NCBI GenBank assembly: GCA_025558075.1
Contig: JAHLKF010000002.1
Span: forward strand, 310,001-374,000
Length of the DNA stretch: 64,000 nt
Source of the DNA: Gaertneriomyces semiglobifer
Taxonomy: Eukaryota > Chytridiomycota > Chytridiomycetes > Spizellomycetales > Spizellomycetaceae
Reading direction: 5' to 3'
The stretch's first letter is position 1; each line of letters starts with the position of its first letter. The position numbers were made by a program, and so were the translations under genes. Below the pieces are notes generated by a model, which saw nothing but the letters and a program-made list of their open reading frames with translations, did not search any database and was not told the DNA's origin. This document shows positions 1-10,318 of the stretch, in pieces.

Positions 1-1482
1 GTGCTGCAGTACCGGCTTGCGACTAATGGTTCATGCTTTCTCCAACGGGCGTGACGCTGAATGTAGGTCCGATGCATTCCATGGGGCGGGTGACGGGACA
101 AACATGCATCTGCTAGATTCTTCGGGTTGCGTGATTGTGCGGAAGGTGGTGCGGAGTAGACTAGAAGCCGTGGCTGGCCCGCAGGTTAATGTGAGCCAAA
201 GGATCGAACAGAACAAACCCGTCGTCTGATTACCGGCCTCTGCGAGCGAGGCTTGTTATTCCCCTTGTTCCGACGCGTGCCCGCGGTCGGCCAACAGCGA
301 GTCCCGTGGGTAAGCGCGAATAAATTCTTTCGGATTCCAGCTCAGCATTGGCGGTCATCGAACCCAAAGGTAAAATGGCCGCGAGTTGGAGCAAGAACGA
401 CCAAGTGGAATACATGAAAAAAATGCAGTTCTGCAGCTTTTTCTTTAGTGACGAGGGTGCATCGGAGTTGAAGGCCGCTCTCGCACAACGCGTGGGTGGC
501 ACAGTCATCCGCTCATTGCGACGACACCAGCTTGCGAAGATGAAGATACGTTCTCCCTTCCTATGCCGTTGTCGAACACGGCGCCACTCCTACCTCATCC
601 AGGACTCTCTTTCAGTGAAAGGCTACGACCGGTGAGAACGCGGGTCGGGGAAGGATGCAGCGCGTTGGCTCTCTCCGTGTAGATCTGGGCAGAGTTAATG
701 TGGGTGTGGCTGCGACCGGACCTCTACGTCAGGCGCACTCGTCTTGGCGGCCATATTACTCTGTCCGAGTTGAAGTGGGGTTCTTTCATGTGAATATGGA
801 TGTTTTCGTTCTTTATTAACTTTCATCGGCCGTTGGGATCGAGAACATCAGGACTTTTTAGAACGTTTGGTCGTGTACAACTAATTGCGAAGATGCCTTG
901 ACGTAAACCATTGCTTTTGCAGATGGACAGATACTTTGCGACTAACGTTTGACCATTGAGAATGTGCCAGCGCCGAGAGGTGCACCAGCGAATACGGATA
1001 TGCCACATGTAATACCAGCGGCCGTTGTTTGAAGCTCGCAGTTTGCTGGCATTGAATGTTAACCGCTAGTCCTGTCCTGTGTATGATGTGCAGGAGCAAC
1101 ATCTTCTCCACACACCTTTGGCGCTCATAATATCCTCCGCCGCTGCTTCCTCAAGGCTCGAAGTTGGCGGACCTGCATCTTTAACTTGATGAGAGCTCCC
1201 TAGTATAATGGAGACTCCTGATTTGATTTGGGTCGATAAAACATACGCAAAGTATGCTTGTCAGTTACTACCAACTCCTCCCAATATACAGCAGTTTAAG
1301 CGGAAGCGAGGGACGTGGTTTGCCAAAATGCTCTTAAAAGCGAGCGGTATCATATATTGAAGAGATGAGTAGACCAGCTACTACCCGATTCTTGCTCGGC
1401 TTGTATACTATATAATCTACCGTGTAAGTCTATCTAACGGCTCATAGATCTAGTGTAATAATAGTGGTATTCTAGCGAGAAC
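1..1482. other. No confident gene (left edge)
   Basis: Short open frames occur on both strands, the longest near 348-635 (+), but none shows a recognisable domain or joins convincingly to a neighbour by splicing. The stretch ends at the 3' end of the M28 peptidase gene. An exon of a gene running off the left edge cannot be excluded. Confidence 0.4.
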
Positions 1483-3012
1483 TTAGACAACAACGGATCC
1501 ACAGCCGACGTCGAGGGGAGCCTTGCCACCGGCGGCAGGTGCCCTCCGTCCCAAAGCGGGAGCAGCGGATCTGGCGGGGATGGTGGAGAGGTCTTTGGAG
1601 TAGGTAGCGGTGGCGTGTGCAATGGCCTTGGCGTTGATTATCCAAGCTTCGTGGTTCAGGTTGTCAAGAGTGTCGCAGGCCTCGTGGTAGCAGATGTCGT
1701 ACGAGACTCCAGCTTCACCACCGAACATCTTGGCCTCCTCTTCGGTCTTCTTGCTCTCAGCGCCAGTGAAGAGACCACCAGATGGGATATCGACGGCGAT
1801 GAAGGGTCCGTAGTCGGAACGACCACTGAAAGCAGCCGGGACGTAGGGCTTCTTCACGGATTCAAAGTAGTTGTTGAAGAGGTGCTCAATGGCGTCGGAG
1901 CCAGCGGGAGGAGTGGCACCACCGGGGAAGGCTTCCGAGTTGTCACCATCGTAGACTCCAATGACGTAGTTGGGAGAAGCAATCATGTCAAAATTTAGGT
2001 ACAACTTGGTGCGGTCACGGTCAGCTTGGGGAAGGTGCTCAACGTAGAACTCAGAACCGACGAGACCAAACTCTTCAGCACCCCACCAGGAGAACTTGAG
2101 CTTGTTCTCAAAGTTGTACTTGTGCACGTTGAGAGCAACCTCAAGAATAGCGGCGGATCCGGAACCGTTGTCGTTGATTCCAGGCCCCTTGACGACGGAG
2201 TCGAGGTGGGAACCGAGATGGACGAGCTTGGAGGCATCTCCCTTCTTGGACTCAGCGTGGACATTGTGAGTAACACGCTTAGAGTTGTTGGTCAGGACGG
2301 TGAGGGTACCAGAAGACTGGCCAGCCTCGAGCTTGGCGATCAAGTCAAGACCGTCTTCGCGAACAAGACCGGCGGAAGGAATGGTCTCGTTGGTGTTGAG
2401 CCTGGGCCAGATGTTGGGGTCAGCGCCCTCCTGGTTGTAAATAAGAGCTCCGATGGCTCCAGCCTTGGCTGCATTACCGGTTTTGTCGTAGACGGCACAG
2501 CTACCACGCTGGATGAGAGCAATCTTGCCCTTCACATCAACGTTCGCGAAGTCTTCGGGGAGGCATCCAGTCCAGACAGCACCGTCCTTGATGGTGTCGG
2601 GCACACGGACAATCTCGGCAGTGACACCGGCGGCAGGGGAGGCGGCAGCGTACTCGAGGAAGTGAAGAGGGTACTCCTTGTCACTAACAACGAGCTTCTG
2701 GGAGAGAAGCTCCGAGTAAGGGAAGTCAAACTCCTCGAGGCTTACGTCGTAAGCACCAGTCTGTTCCAAGAGGTTGCGGACGTACTCAATGGAAGCTTGG
2801 TTTCCCTTCGAGCCGAACATACGGTTACCATCGGAAAGTGTCGAGTGCTGCTGGAAAGCGGTAGCGTGACGAAGCAGGCCCTGCAGCGTGACGTCCCTCT
2901 GGAGAGCAGCGGAGAGCTTGTCCGCCGGCAAGTCCGGTGTCGTGGGGACACACTTTTGTGCGTAGGAGGTAGCAGCGAACGCCGCAGTGAGAGTGAGTAG
3001 TGTGAGACGCAT
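1483..3012 (-). CDS. Secreted M28 family aminopeptidase with PA domain
   Basis: Uninterrupted frame of about 509 residues for a zinc metallopeptidase of the aminopeptidase Y / leucine aminopeptidase type, which removes N-terminal residues from peptides outside the cell or in the vacuole. The start chosen here gives a typical signal peptide (MRLTLLTLTAAFAATSYA); an in-frame ATG lies 11 codons upstream at 3045. A protease-associated insert occupies roughly residues 120-240. The M28 core follows, with LGSHLDSV and GINDNGSG (His and Asp zinc ligands) and GAEEFGLVGS (catalytic Glu pair). Further conserved parts are FDMIASPNY and a C-terminal CYHEACDTLDN carrying the last His ligand. All the metal ligands I expect are present, so the enzyme should be active. 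The exact substrate preference cannot be read from the sequence. Confidence 0.93.
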   Translation of the reverse strand: MRLTLLTLTAAFAATSYAQKCVPTTPDLPADKLSAALQRDVTLQGLLRHATAFQQHSTLSDGNRMFGSKGNQASIEYVRNLLEQTGAYDVSLEEFDFPYSELLSQKLVVSDKEYPLHFLEYAAASPAAGVTAEIVRVPDTIKDGAVWTGCLPEDFANVDVKGKIALIQRGSCAVYDKTGNAAKAGAIGALIYNQEGADPNIWPRLNTNETIPSAGLVREDGLDLIAKLEAGQSSGTLTVLTNNSKRVTHNVHAESKKGDASKLVHLGSHLDSVVKGPGINDNGSGSAAILEVALNVHKYNFENKLKFSWWGAEEFGLVGSEFYVEHLPQADRDRTKLYLNFDMIASPNYVIGVYDGDNSEAFPGGATPPAGSDAIEHLFNNYFESVKKPYVPAAFSGRSDYGPFIAVDIPSGGLFTGAESKKTEEEAKMFGGEAGVSYDICYHEACDTLDNLNHEAWIINAKAIAHATATYSKDLSTIPARSAAPALGRRAPAAGGKAPLDVGCGSVVV

Positions 3013-4154
3013 TATGAGATGATGAAGAAGATATGACTTGGACACTCAAAAATCAGAAGCAGGGGACTTTTCATTCGCTTCCTTTAAATATCGTGGCCGC
3101 CTGCACTCCTGCTCCTTGAGAAATGCGCAATCACTGCGATGTCCCATAGCGCAATCACACAATGGACCGACGACGCTTTCCATGATATGCGCGGGTAGCG
3201 CAACGTCCCACGGCGTGATCCGCGCTCGCGAGGTGACAAGGTGTTCATCGCACTTTAGCGAAAATTAGACATTTAAAGTTGGCACATCCGCGCGCAAACT
3301 TCTCACGAGCGGAGATCCGCTTGCAGTTTACTAAAATTCCACGGTGAACGTCGGATCACCAGCGTCGGTCCAGCGACATGGCGTATCGCCATCCGTGACC
3401 ATGTTCAGATAAAAGCATTACTTGTGGCTGCAGCGTGGTTACTTTGTTGGACACCTCATCGTTATCTAATATCGATTCCCATCTGTTGCGACTTCATCAC
3501 CATCATCAGTGGGACAGCAAATTTGGCAAGGCGGCATATTAACCCAATCTCTAAAAGCATGGTTCATGAGACCGCTAAAGGTTTCTTCCCGATCTGTTCT
3601 GGAAGTGCGGATGTGGCACTATAATACCCTGCCCTGACCTTCGTGTTTAGCAGAACGTCCCGCCCTGTTATCATATTCGTGCGGCAATTCCGCCGCTCGG
3701 GATTGTTGGTCTCTTGTTTAAAATGGTTGATGAAGTTGTACAGTGTATATGTACAGCGGATGATTGACATCCGCATTCTTAGCGAAGGAAGTGGGCATTC
3801 TCATCGCAGAAGCATGTTCGCACTGCTGGCCCACACCACCGCTGCGGACAAGGCCCAATGTCAGAAACCGCTTTTCAGGAAAGCGATTATGAATTGTCAA
3901 TGTTCACTAGCTCGTGCACAAGTTCTTTAACACAGAACGAAGCGGCTTCCATACGGCAACAGCCACAAAAGCCACACAAGTTGATCTAGAACTGCCTGAC
4001 CTGGGTGTTGTTAAGTGGCATTTGGGTGCGAGTTGCACCCTTGGGCCGTTGGCATAACCTCGCCGCGCCGAGTGCCAACTTCTCAGTTGCGTCGACTTTG
4101 ACAAAATTCATTGCTTCCATGTTACCAGGTTTGGAAGTCGCATAGCATCCAAAC
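3013..4154. other. Intergenic, divergent between M28 peptidase and TFB5
   Basis: About 1.1 kb between two divergent genes. No frame with domain content was found on either strand. It should hold both promoters, but no motif stands out. Confidence 0.5.
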
Positions 4155-4597
4155 ATGGTCAAGGCAAGGCGAGGGGTCCTCATTGAGTGGTGCGTTTCAA
4201 TCAGGATGGATATGGCAGTAGTAGTGGAAGAAGAAAGTCCTGCTCTAATTGCTGTCTTTTGAATTGCAGCGATCCGGCTGTAAAACAGATCATTCTCGAT
4301 TTAGATAATAAGCAGGAGGAGAGTGGGCAACCTCGTTTCGTCTACGAGAGCCTTGATGAGACCCACTTGTTCGTTGGTGTGTGCTGAGAATACCTGATCG
4401 TAACTGGAGAGGCCGCATAACAATATCTGTTGTTTCGTTGCAGATCCCGAGTATGTGGAAGAGCTCCGTCGTACGCTGGATGAGATTCTAGAGGTGCGAT
4501 CCACCATATCAAATAGGTCACCAATGGAACGGTTGGTATCTGATTATGGTTCTCGTTGTTTTTGTAGGAGAACACATACCGCATGGAAGAGTTGTAA
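4155..4597 (+). CDS. TFB5: TFIIH subunit TFB5 (GTF2H5/p8 family)
   Basis: A four-exon mini-gene of about 70 codons. Exon 1 (4155-4189) encodes MVKARRGVLIE and splits a Cys codon; exon 2 begins at 4270 and gives CDPAVKQIILDLD, then an LDETHLFV segment. The third exon reads DPEYVEELRRTLDEILE, and the last gives ENTYRMEEL and a stop. This parallels human GTF2H5, where GVLIECDPAMKQFLLYLD is followed by DDTHVFV and a helix rich in Glu and Leu. TFB5 is the smallest core TFIIH subunit: it stabilises TFB2 and stimulates the XPB ATPase in transcription initiation and nucleotide excision repair. It lies 158 bp upstream of the KICS2-like gene on the same strand. The match covers nearly the whole protein, and all intron phases fit. 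Confidence 0.88.
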
Positions 4598-4755
4598 AAA
4601 GTTGCTGAGCTGCATAGATATGGCCGAGCGTTTGCTGATGTACATATGATCCTCGCATCCAACCACAAATAACGATATTTATTTCCAGTTGCCTTGTTCT
4701 AACATTAATCGTCCTATTGCCCATAACCGCATGCATGTGGGATCGTTGATCGAGT

Positions 4756-6521
4756 ATGTCCTCTGATCCGCAGGGCGTCTACGATGCGCTGGCACAGACC
4801 GATTTCCATTCCGCTAATCGGCTCGCAAATGATATTCCGGTGGGTTGCATCCGTCCTCGAACCTTTCTGCTCTGTATTTGACCTTAAAGCTCATCCAGGA
4901 TTCAGACCTGTCACGACTCTTGTCCAGATTGACTGCCCATGAGCAACTCTACAATTCGTTGAACTTTGGGCGACAGAGACTGTTTCGAAAGGAGGTGAAT
5001 GCTCATTTGTAATCTAGAGCTACCAAGAGCTCAAAGTAACATCTACATCGGTGCAGGATCTGCAGGCAGATTACGTGCAACTGGAGCGAGACGTCGAGCG
5101 CACCCGCAGTCGTTTACTGGCAGGCGGACCCGAGAGATCACCTGTTCCTGAGCTATTGTCAGGGTTAGCGGTTTGGTGCCGGGCACGAGCGGATCTAATT
5201 AGCATGTGGGTTTCCTAAATGGCAAACAGCAACAACCGCAACATGCGTCTCAACTCAACCAATCTCTCAGATATACATCCTTCGCCGCCGCAGATGTCAT
5301 AAACGACGAATGCGATCATGCTCTAGATTGTATAGACGACGTAGAACGAAGAGCGTCCGGGTTCCGTCCACATGTCATCGGGAATTTGACTGAAGTGCTA
5401 AGGTTGCAAGTTTCTGCCCAAACTCGAACACAAATGAGCATTTGCTGAAGGAAGGATTGCACGTTAGATGTGAGCTAAAATGCCTTGCCAATGTATTGAC
5501 TGCCGAACTTGCGATACAAAGACAGTCCTTTGTGGATGGGGGGCTACACTTGTACGAAGCACAAAAGGCCCTTGGAGCCTGGTCGATAGTAAGCAAATTG
5601 GGTTTTGTGCACATAATACTCAGCGATACTAACATCCTTCGTTAAGATCCGGGACGGCTCCAATGGTGGAAAAGCGGATCACGCGAAGCGAGACATCTTG
5701 GTCTTTCTGTTGCACTTGCTCGCATCCGTCGCGCACAAATTCGGTATCATGTTCCAACGGGTACTCACTCGCGAGGCGCTGGAAGGATTGCAAACAGAAA
5801 CACTATTGGATGACGCCGAAGTAAACACCTGCATGCGCACGTAGGCAACTTCATTACATATGCTTCCGCGCTTATCATGTGCTGATGATGCTTCTCGCCT
5901 CAGGTTCTCACTATACTGCGACCACACTCATGCTTATAATGTATCGCTCATTTACCTAATTCCGCGTTCGGGTCCGTACTCAGTAGACGGGTACTCATGC
6001 GCGGATTGGAGCCATGAGACTCCTCCAACGGGCTTGCAGGCGTACCCGGCCATCTGCAGTTACCCGTCGGTAAGCGCCCGTACTGTGAGAGGCGCCGCCC
6101 CATCCTTTACTTACTCATCAGTGTTTAGAATGATCCCCCCATGGAACACTGGCCTAATATTGTCTCCCTAATCCAAGAGAAGCTCTCTCCCTTGACATTC
6201 GAAGTTCATACTCAATCCCGTCGACCATCAACTGCCTCCATCTCAAGCCGGGCAAGCCATGCGAGCACCAGCAGCTTTGTACCTTATTTTCGATCGACTG
6301 GCTCGCGCCCAGCGACGCGGCGGCCGGTGCAGCAGCTGGAGTGCTTTTACGACCAAAAAGTGAACGCTACATACGTCCTGGCCAGGGTCTCACCCACAAT
6401 CGTGATTTCTATCATACATGTAGGCAAATTTGAAAAGGCAGGTGTGGACCTGGCGTTTATCAAGAAGTTGAGAAGCGAGCTCGGTCATGCGGATGTGTTT
6501 GGCGAGATAAAATGCGCCTGA
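4756..6521 (+). CDS. KICS2: KICSTOR subunit KICS2 (C12orf66) homolog
   Basis: A gene of many short exons, the first 4756-4839 (MSSDPQGVYDALAQTDFHSA), then 4899-4994, 5057 onward, and so on. The conceptual protein aligns from end to end with what I remember of animal KICS2. TAHEQLYNSLNFGRQRLFRK corresponds to the AAAEKVYHSLTYLGQKL region, and NVSLIYL with QAYPAICSYPS to NVSLIF with DQYPAVVSLPS. MEHWPNIVSLI corresponds to MHWPNVIMIM, and FYDQKVNATYVLAR to FYDDKVQSTYFLTR. The C-terminus (FIKKLRSELGHADVFGEIK) also agrees. In animals KICS2 is part of KICSTOR, which tethers GATOR1 to lysosomes and represses TORC1 on amino-acid starvation. A Ser-rich insert (about 6205-6330) is extra. Edges of the middle exons (5.2-5.9 kb) are uncertain. 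Confidence 0.85.
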
Positions 6522-6786
6522 ACCGTTGCCCAGACTTGGGTAAATTGCAATTGCACCGCTGCTTAATTAATACAAATATTCACCGGGCCATTTCCTGCGT
6601 ACGAACAGTATGAAAGACTTTTTCAATCTCTCAAAGGTCACGACCATGCATGTGATGAAGAGGATGAGAGACTTCAAATTCATACCACCTCTCTCCTTAT
6701 GCACATCGCACGACAGACCAAATCATCGTCGCCACGGAATCGTAACTGCTCTTGCATCAACAAGATTGCCTGTGTCAGATACATAT

Positions 6787-7762
6787 TTACACATTGCTCA
6801 AGGTCTGCTCCATTTCGGCTTTTCTTCGTTCGAGCATTTGCTGTTCAGCTTTCAGCTTTGCTAAAAGCTCGCCTAGCCCCGTTGCCGACGCAGTCCCTCT
6901 GGGCGCCTTTTTCGTGGCGGCCAACTGCCGCTTTTTGTAATCCGCTAACCCTCGGAATTCCTCTCTGGCTTGTGTCACCTCTTTCAGTCGTGCATCTGCC
7001 AGTGTCTTTTCTTTCTCTGCTGCTCCCACATCCCTTGCTAGTTGCTCCAGCTCCGTTTCTAACTCTGCTGCACTCTTGTGTGCACTGGCGCCTATGTCTC
7101 GCGTGTTCTCCTTTTGGCGAGTGAATACTCTAGATATCGAGGTGGGCTGGGGTACAGTTGGTTACATAGTGGCGAGGACACAATGTGAACTCCACGTCTC
7201 ACCTGCTTCAAAAACGCTTCCTTCACTTCCAACGGAATGCCTATTGGTAGCGGCCTTCCTTTTCTTCTGGTATTGAGAATGTGCATAAAATGAACGAACT
7301 GCTCCTTATTTATCTTCTCCTCCATGCGGATGTCCACCAGGCTCCTGAGAATAATCAACATCTTGAGTTCGTTGAGCCGAAGAATTACAGATGAGATCCT
7401 TCTGCCTACCATATCTGCGAAAACTCTTCGACGGAAAGATGAGATACTCTGAACAGAGGTTCCAGCTGAGGCACTGCGGACGGTGGGGTTCGGATCCTTT
7501 AGCTCGGGACTTGAGGTACATTTCCCCTTTGCGGTGCCTACTTACAGGTGATCTCATCTGCATCAAATCCACCCAACTTCTCAAATTGGGTTTCTAGGAG
7601 GAAACATATAGATCAGCCACGAAACCTTCATGAAAATCGCAGCAGAGTGACGCACCTGCCGAGAACCTGTCGGCCGGACTCACATACCAATCAAAATCCT
7701 GTAGTGAATGAGTTACCAACTCACACCTTTACGAGAGACAGAGGCATAACTACCGTAGACAT
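6787..7762 (-). CDS. END3: END3-like endocytosis protein lacking the first EH domain
   Basis: Spliced minus-strand gene. After a very short first exon the frame enters DFDWYVSPADRFSA, then a second-EH-type region (LFRVSHLSVEEFSQIWSLVD, INKEQFVHFMHILNTR, PLPIGIPLEVKEAF). A coiled-coil tail with LADYKKRQLAATKK ends at 6787. These are the second EH domain and the C-terminal repeat region of fungal END3, which works with PAN1 and SLA1 in actin-driven endocytosis. END3 normally starts with another, calcium-binding EH domain of about 100 residues. Here the only start is at 7762, with an in-frame stop just upstream, and the aminopeptidase P gene begins 265 bp away on the other strand. I found no exon for the missing domain. 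The first intron may be 55 nt (protein starts MST) or an implausible 28 nt. Confidence 0.78.
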
Positions 7763-8026
7763 GTTGGTTATGAGTTATATTCAGCTTTTCCTTTTGCGTT
7801 GGCGGCCTCTCGCCGTTTTGACTGGACAAAACGCGTGTGGTGGCCGAGGTGTGAAGTTCTTATCGGAAGTGTGAAGTGTTCCATCAAAGAGAGCCCATCC
7901 TTAAGATCTACAACGAGGAGTGGACTCGGACCCCAGAGCTGCAGAAACTGCCTTCTTTCCCCTGCGCACGAGTTGTATACGAGTCGCCAATTAGTCAAGG
8001 TGATTGCAAACGCTGGTCGTCAGGCA

Positions 8027-10087
8027 ATGCAACGCACAGTGGTCACTCATACGTTGCGCAAGAAGGCTTCCTCTGCGTCCATTGTTAGGCCGTCCTGCAG
8101 CCGCTGTATCTCTTCCCTCTTTGCCTGCGTTACCCGCCCATCGTCATCCAAGCCTAGATCAAGTACTAGCGTTCCTCCTCGCAGAGATTCTTTGAACCAT
8201 AAAGTATCAAGAAAAGTCTCCACAATGACATCCGAGTTGCCAGAAGTTGGAAAGGTCGAACAAACGGCCAGCAAGGCTAACACGACCGCCAAACTTGGGA
8301 AGCTGCGCGAGATTATGAAGCAGCATGGTATCCAGGCTTACATTGTACCTTCCGAGGACGCTCACCAAAGCGAATACATTGCCGATCGGGATGGTCGCCG
8401 TGGCTTCATTTCTGGTTTCACGGGATCTGCAGGACTTGCGGTGATTACCGTCGACGAAGCTGCTCTTTGGACTGACGGTCGATACTTTTTGCAAGCATCT
8501 CAGCAACTTGACACTAACTGGACATTGATGAAGAGCGGTCTACCAGAAGTTCCGAGTAAGGAAGAGTGGCTCGTCAAGGTTCTTCCCCCTTCTTCAAAGG
8601 TCGGCTTAGATCCCAAGCTGATCACAGTAGCCGCTGCTCGCCAACTGGCGGAGGCGCTATCCAAAGAAGGTCATTCTCTGGAAAGCATTCACGAGAATCT
8701 CATTGACCAGGTCTGGGGCGACGCACAACCCGCTCAGCCCAACAACACCGTAATGGTCCACCCTGTGGAATACGCTGGCAAGAGCCACGTTGAGAAAATT
8801 GCTGCTCTCCGTGAGGAAATCGAAAAGAAGAAGGCTTGGGGTTTCGTGGTGACCCTTTTGGACGAGATAGCATGGTTATTCAACCTGCGCGGTTCGGATA
8901 TTGCTTACAATCCTGTATTCTTTGCTTATGCATTGGTCACCAAAGAGGATGTGATTTTGTACGTTGACGACGTCAAGGTGACCGAGGAGGCCAAAGCGCA
9001 TCTCGGGTCATCTGTCCAGATCCGCCCCTACAACGAGATCTTCGAAAACTTGCGCGCCATGAGTGCACAAAAGCAGGGCCAGAAGCTGTGGATTGACAGT
9101 AGATGCAGCTTGGCTCTACAGGATGCGCTTGGCGGGGCCAAGAACGTAGTTGAAGCGCGCTCACCCGTTCAGACCGCCAAAGCCATCAAGAACGCAACAG
9201 AGCTGGAAGGCTTCCGTCAATGTCACATTAGGGACGCCGCTGCTCTGTGTGAGTTTTTTGCTTGGCTGGAAAAGGAGCTTGTTGAGAACAAGGCTGTGAT
9301 CTCAGAAGTGGAAGCTGCCGACAAGCTCGAGGGTTTCCGTCAAAAACAGAAGGATTTTATTGGCCTCAGCTTTGACACAATCTCAGGAAGTGGACCTAAC
9401 GGCGCCATCATCCACTACAAACCGGAACCAGAGACTTGTGCCAAGATTGACGTAAACGCGATGTACCTATGTGATTCAGGAGCTCAGTACCGAGACGGTA
9501 CCACCGACGTGACGCGGACGTTGCACTTTGGCTCGCCGACTGCCGACGAGATCGAAGCATTTACTCGTGTATTGAAGGGACATATTCAAATTGATATGGC
9601 AGTGTTCCCAAAAGGCACCACCGGTTACATCCTGGATGTTCTTTCCCGAATGTCTTTGTGGAAGGCTGGTTTGGACTTCAGGCACGGAACGGGTCACGGA
9701 GTCGGCTCATTTTTGAATGTGCATGAGGGACCTCAAGGTATTGGTCAACGCATCGCCTACAACGATATCCCCTTGGAAGCCGGCATGACTGTCACCAACG
9801 AACCAGGATACTATCACGACGGCCACTTTGGAATTCGAATTGAGAACGTCCTCCTCACACGCGAAGTCTCGACGAAGCACAGGTTTGGTGATCGTCCATA
9901 CTTTGGTTTTGAGTGTGTGACAGTTGTCCCCATTCAGACCAAGTTGGTGGATGTGAAATTGTTGACGCCAGAAGAGCGCGAGTGGTTGAATTCGTACCAC
10001 AAGTTCTGCTGGGAAAAAGTTAGCCCGCTATTGACCGAAGGGAGCGACGCATATGAGTGGCTGAAGCGAGAAACCAAGCAGGTTTAG
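8027..10087 (+). CDS. Xaa-Pro aminopeptidase P (M24B)
   Basis: Long single frame for cytosolic-type aminopeptidase P (XPP1 family), which removes an N-terminal residue that precedes proline. Two creatinase-like N-terminal domains (ITGFTGSAG-type FISGFTGSAG, WTDGRYFLQA) precede the pita-bread catalytic domain. The metal ligands are visible: CDSGAQYRDGTTDVTRT (two Asp), FRHGTGHGVGSFLNVHEGP (His), NEPGYYHDGHFGIRIENV (Glu) and the late FGFECVTVVPI (Glu). Two starts are possible. ATG at 8224 (MTSELPEVGK) gives the usual cytosolic length. ATG at 8027 adds about 65 residues rich in Arg, Lys and Ser and almost without acidic residues, as expected of a mitochondrial presequence. The frame stays open upstream to 7799. 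No intron was seen. Confidence 0.94.
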   Translation: MQRTVVTHTLRKKASSASIVRPSCSRCISSLFACVTRPSSSKPRSSTSVPPRRDSLNHKVSRKVSTMTSELPEVGKVEQTASKANTTAKLGKLREIMKQHGIQAYIVPSEDAHQSEYIADRDGRRGFISGFTGSAGLAVITVDEAALWTDGRYFLQASQQLDTNWTLMKSGLPEVPSKEEWLVKVLPPSSKVGLDPKLITVAAARQLAEALSKEGHSLESIHENLIDQVWGDAQPAQPNNTVMVHPVEYAGKSHVEKIAALREEIEKKKAWGFVVTLLDEIAWLFNLRGSDIAYNPVFFAYALVTKEDVILYVDDVKVTEEAKAHLGSSVQIRPYNEIFENLRAMSAQKQGQKLWIDSRCSLALQDALGGAKNVVEARSPVQTAKAIKNATELEGFRQCHIRDAAALCEFFAWLEKELVENKAVISEVEAADKLEGFRQKQKDFIGLSFDTISGSGPNGAIIHYKPEPETCAKIDVNAMYLCDSGAQYRDGTTDVTRTLHFGSPTADEIEAFTRVLKGHIQIDMAVFPKGTTGYILDVLSRMSLWKAGLDFRHGTGHGVGSFLNVHEGPQGIGQRIAYNDIPLEAGMTVTNEPGYYHDGHFGIRIENVLLTREVSTKHRFGDRPYFGFECVTVVPIQTKLVDVKLLTPEEREWLNSYHKFCWEKVSPLLTEGSDAYEWLKRETKQV

Positions 10088-10318
10088 AATAGCATGAAAT
10101 TTTGTAGCCCAGATAGTGTACATACTGGGATTCGTTGTAGATGTTCTAGCCCGGAGGACACCCTTTGTCTACAAGGAATCGTCCGTCTATGAGCAGTTTT
10201 CGGAAATCAACCGCCTATCCCATCTTTTTCGCTGGCTCGATCTGTCAATGTGTTGCGTCCACCAAAGCGTCTATTATGTCATGTACAATGCTTCAGTGCA
10301 CTTCTATCAAACATTCAT

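Noticed and set aside
2026..3000. A 324-codon open frame on the plus strand
   Set aside because: It is antisense to the M28 peptidase, whose motifs are clear on the minus strand; high GC and codon bias keep the opposite strand open.
7699..7726. A 28-nt first intron in the END3-like gene
   Set aside because: Too short for splicing; a donor 27 nt further upstream gives a normal 55-nt intron with the same downstream frame.
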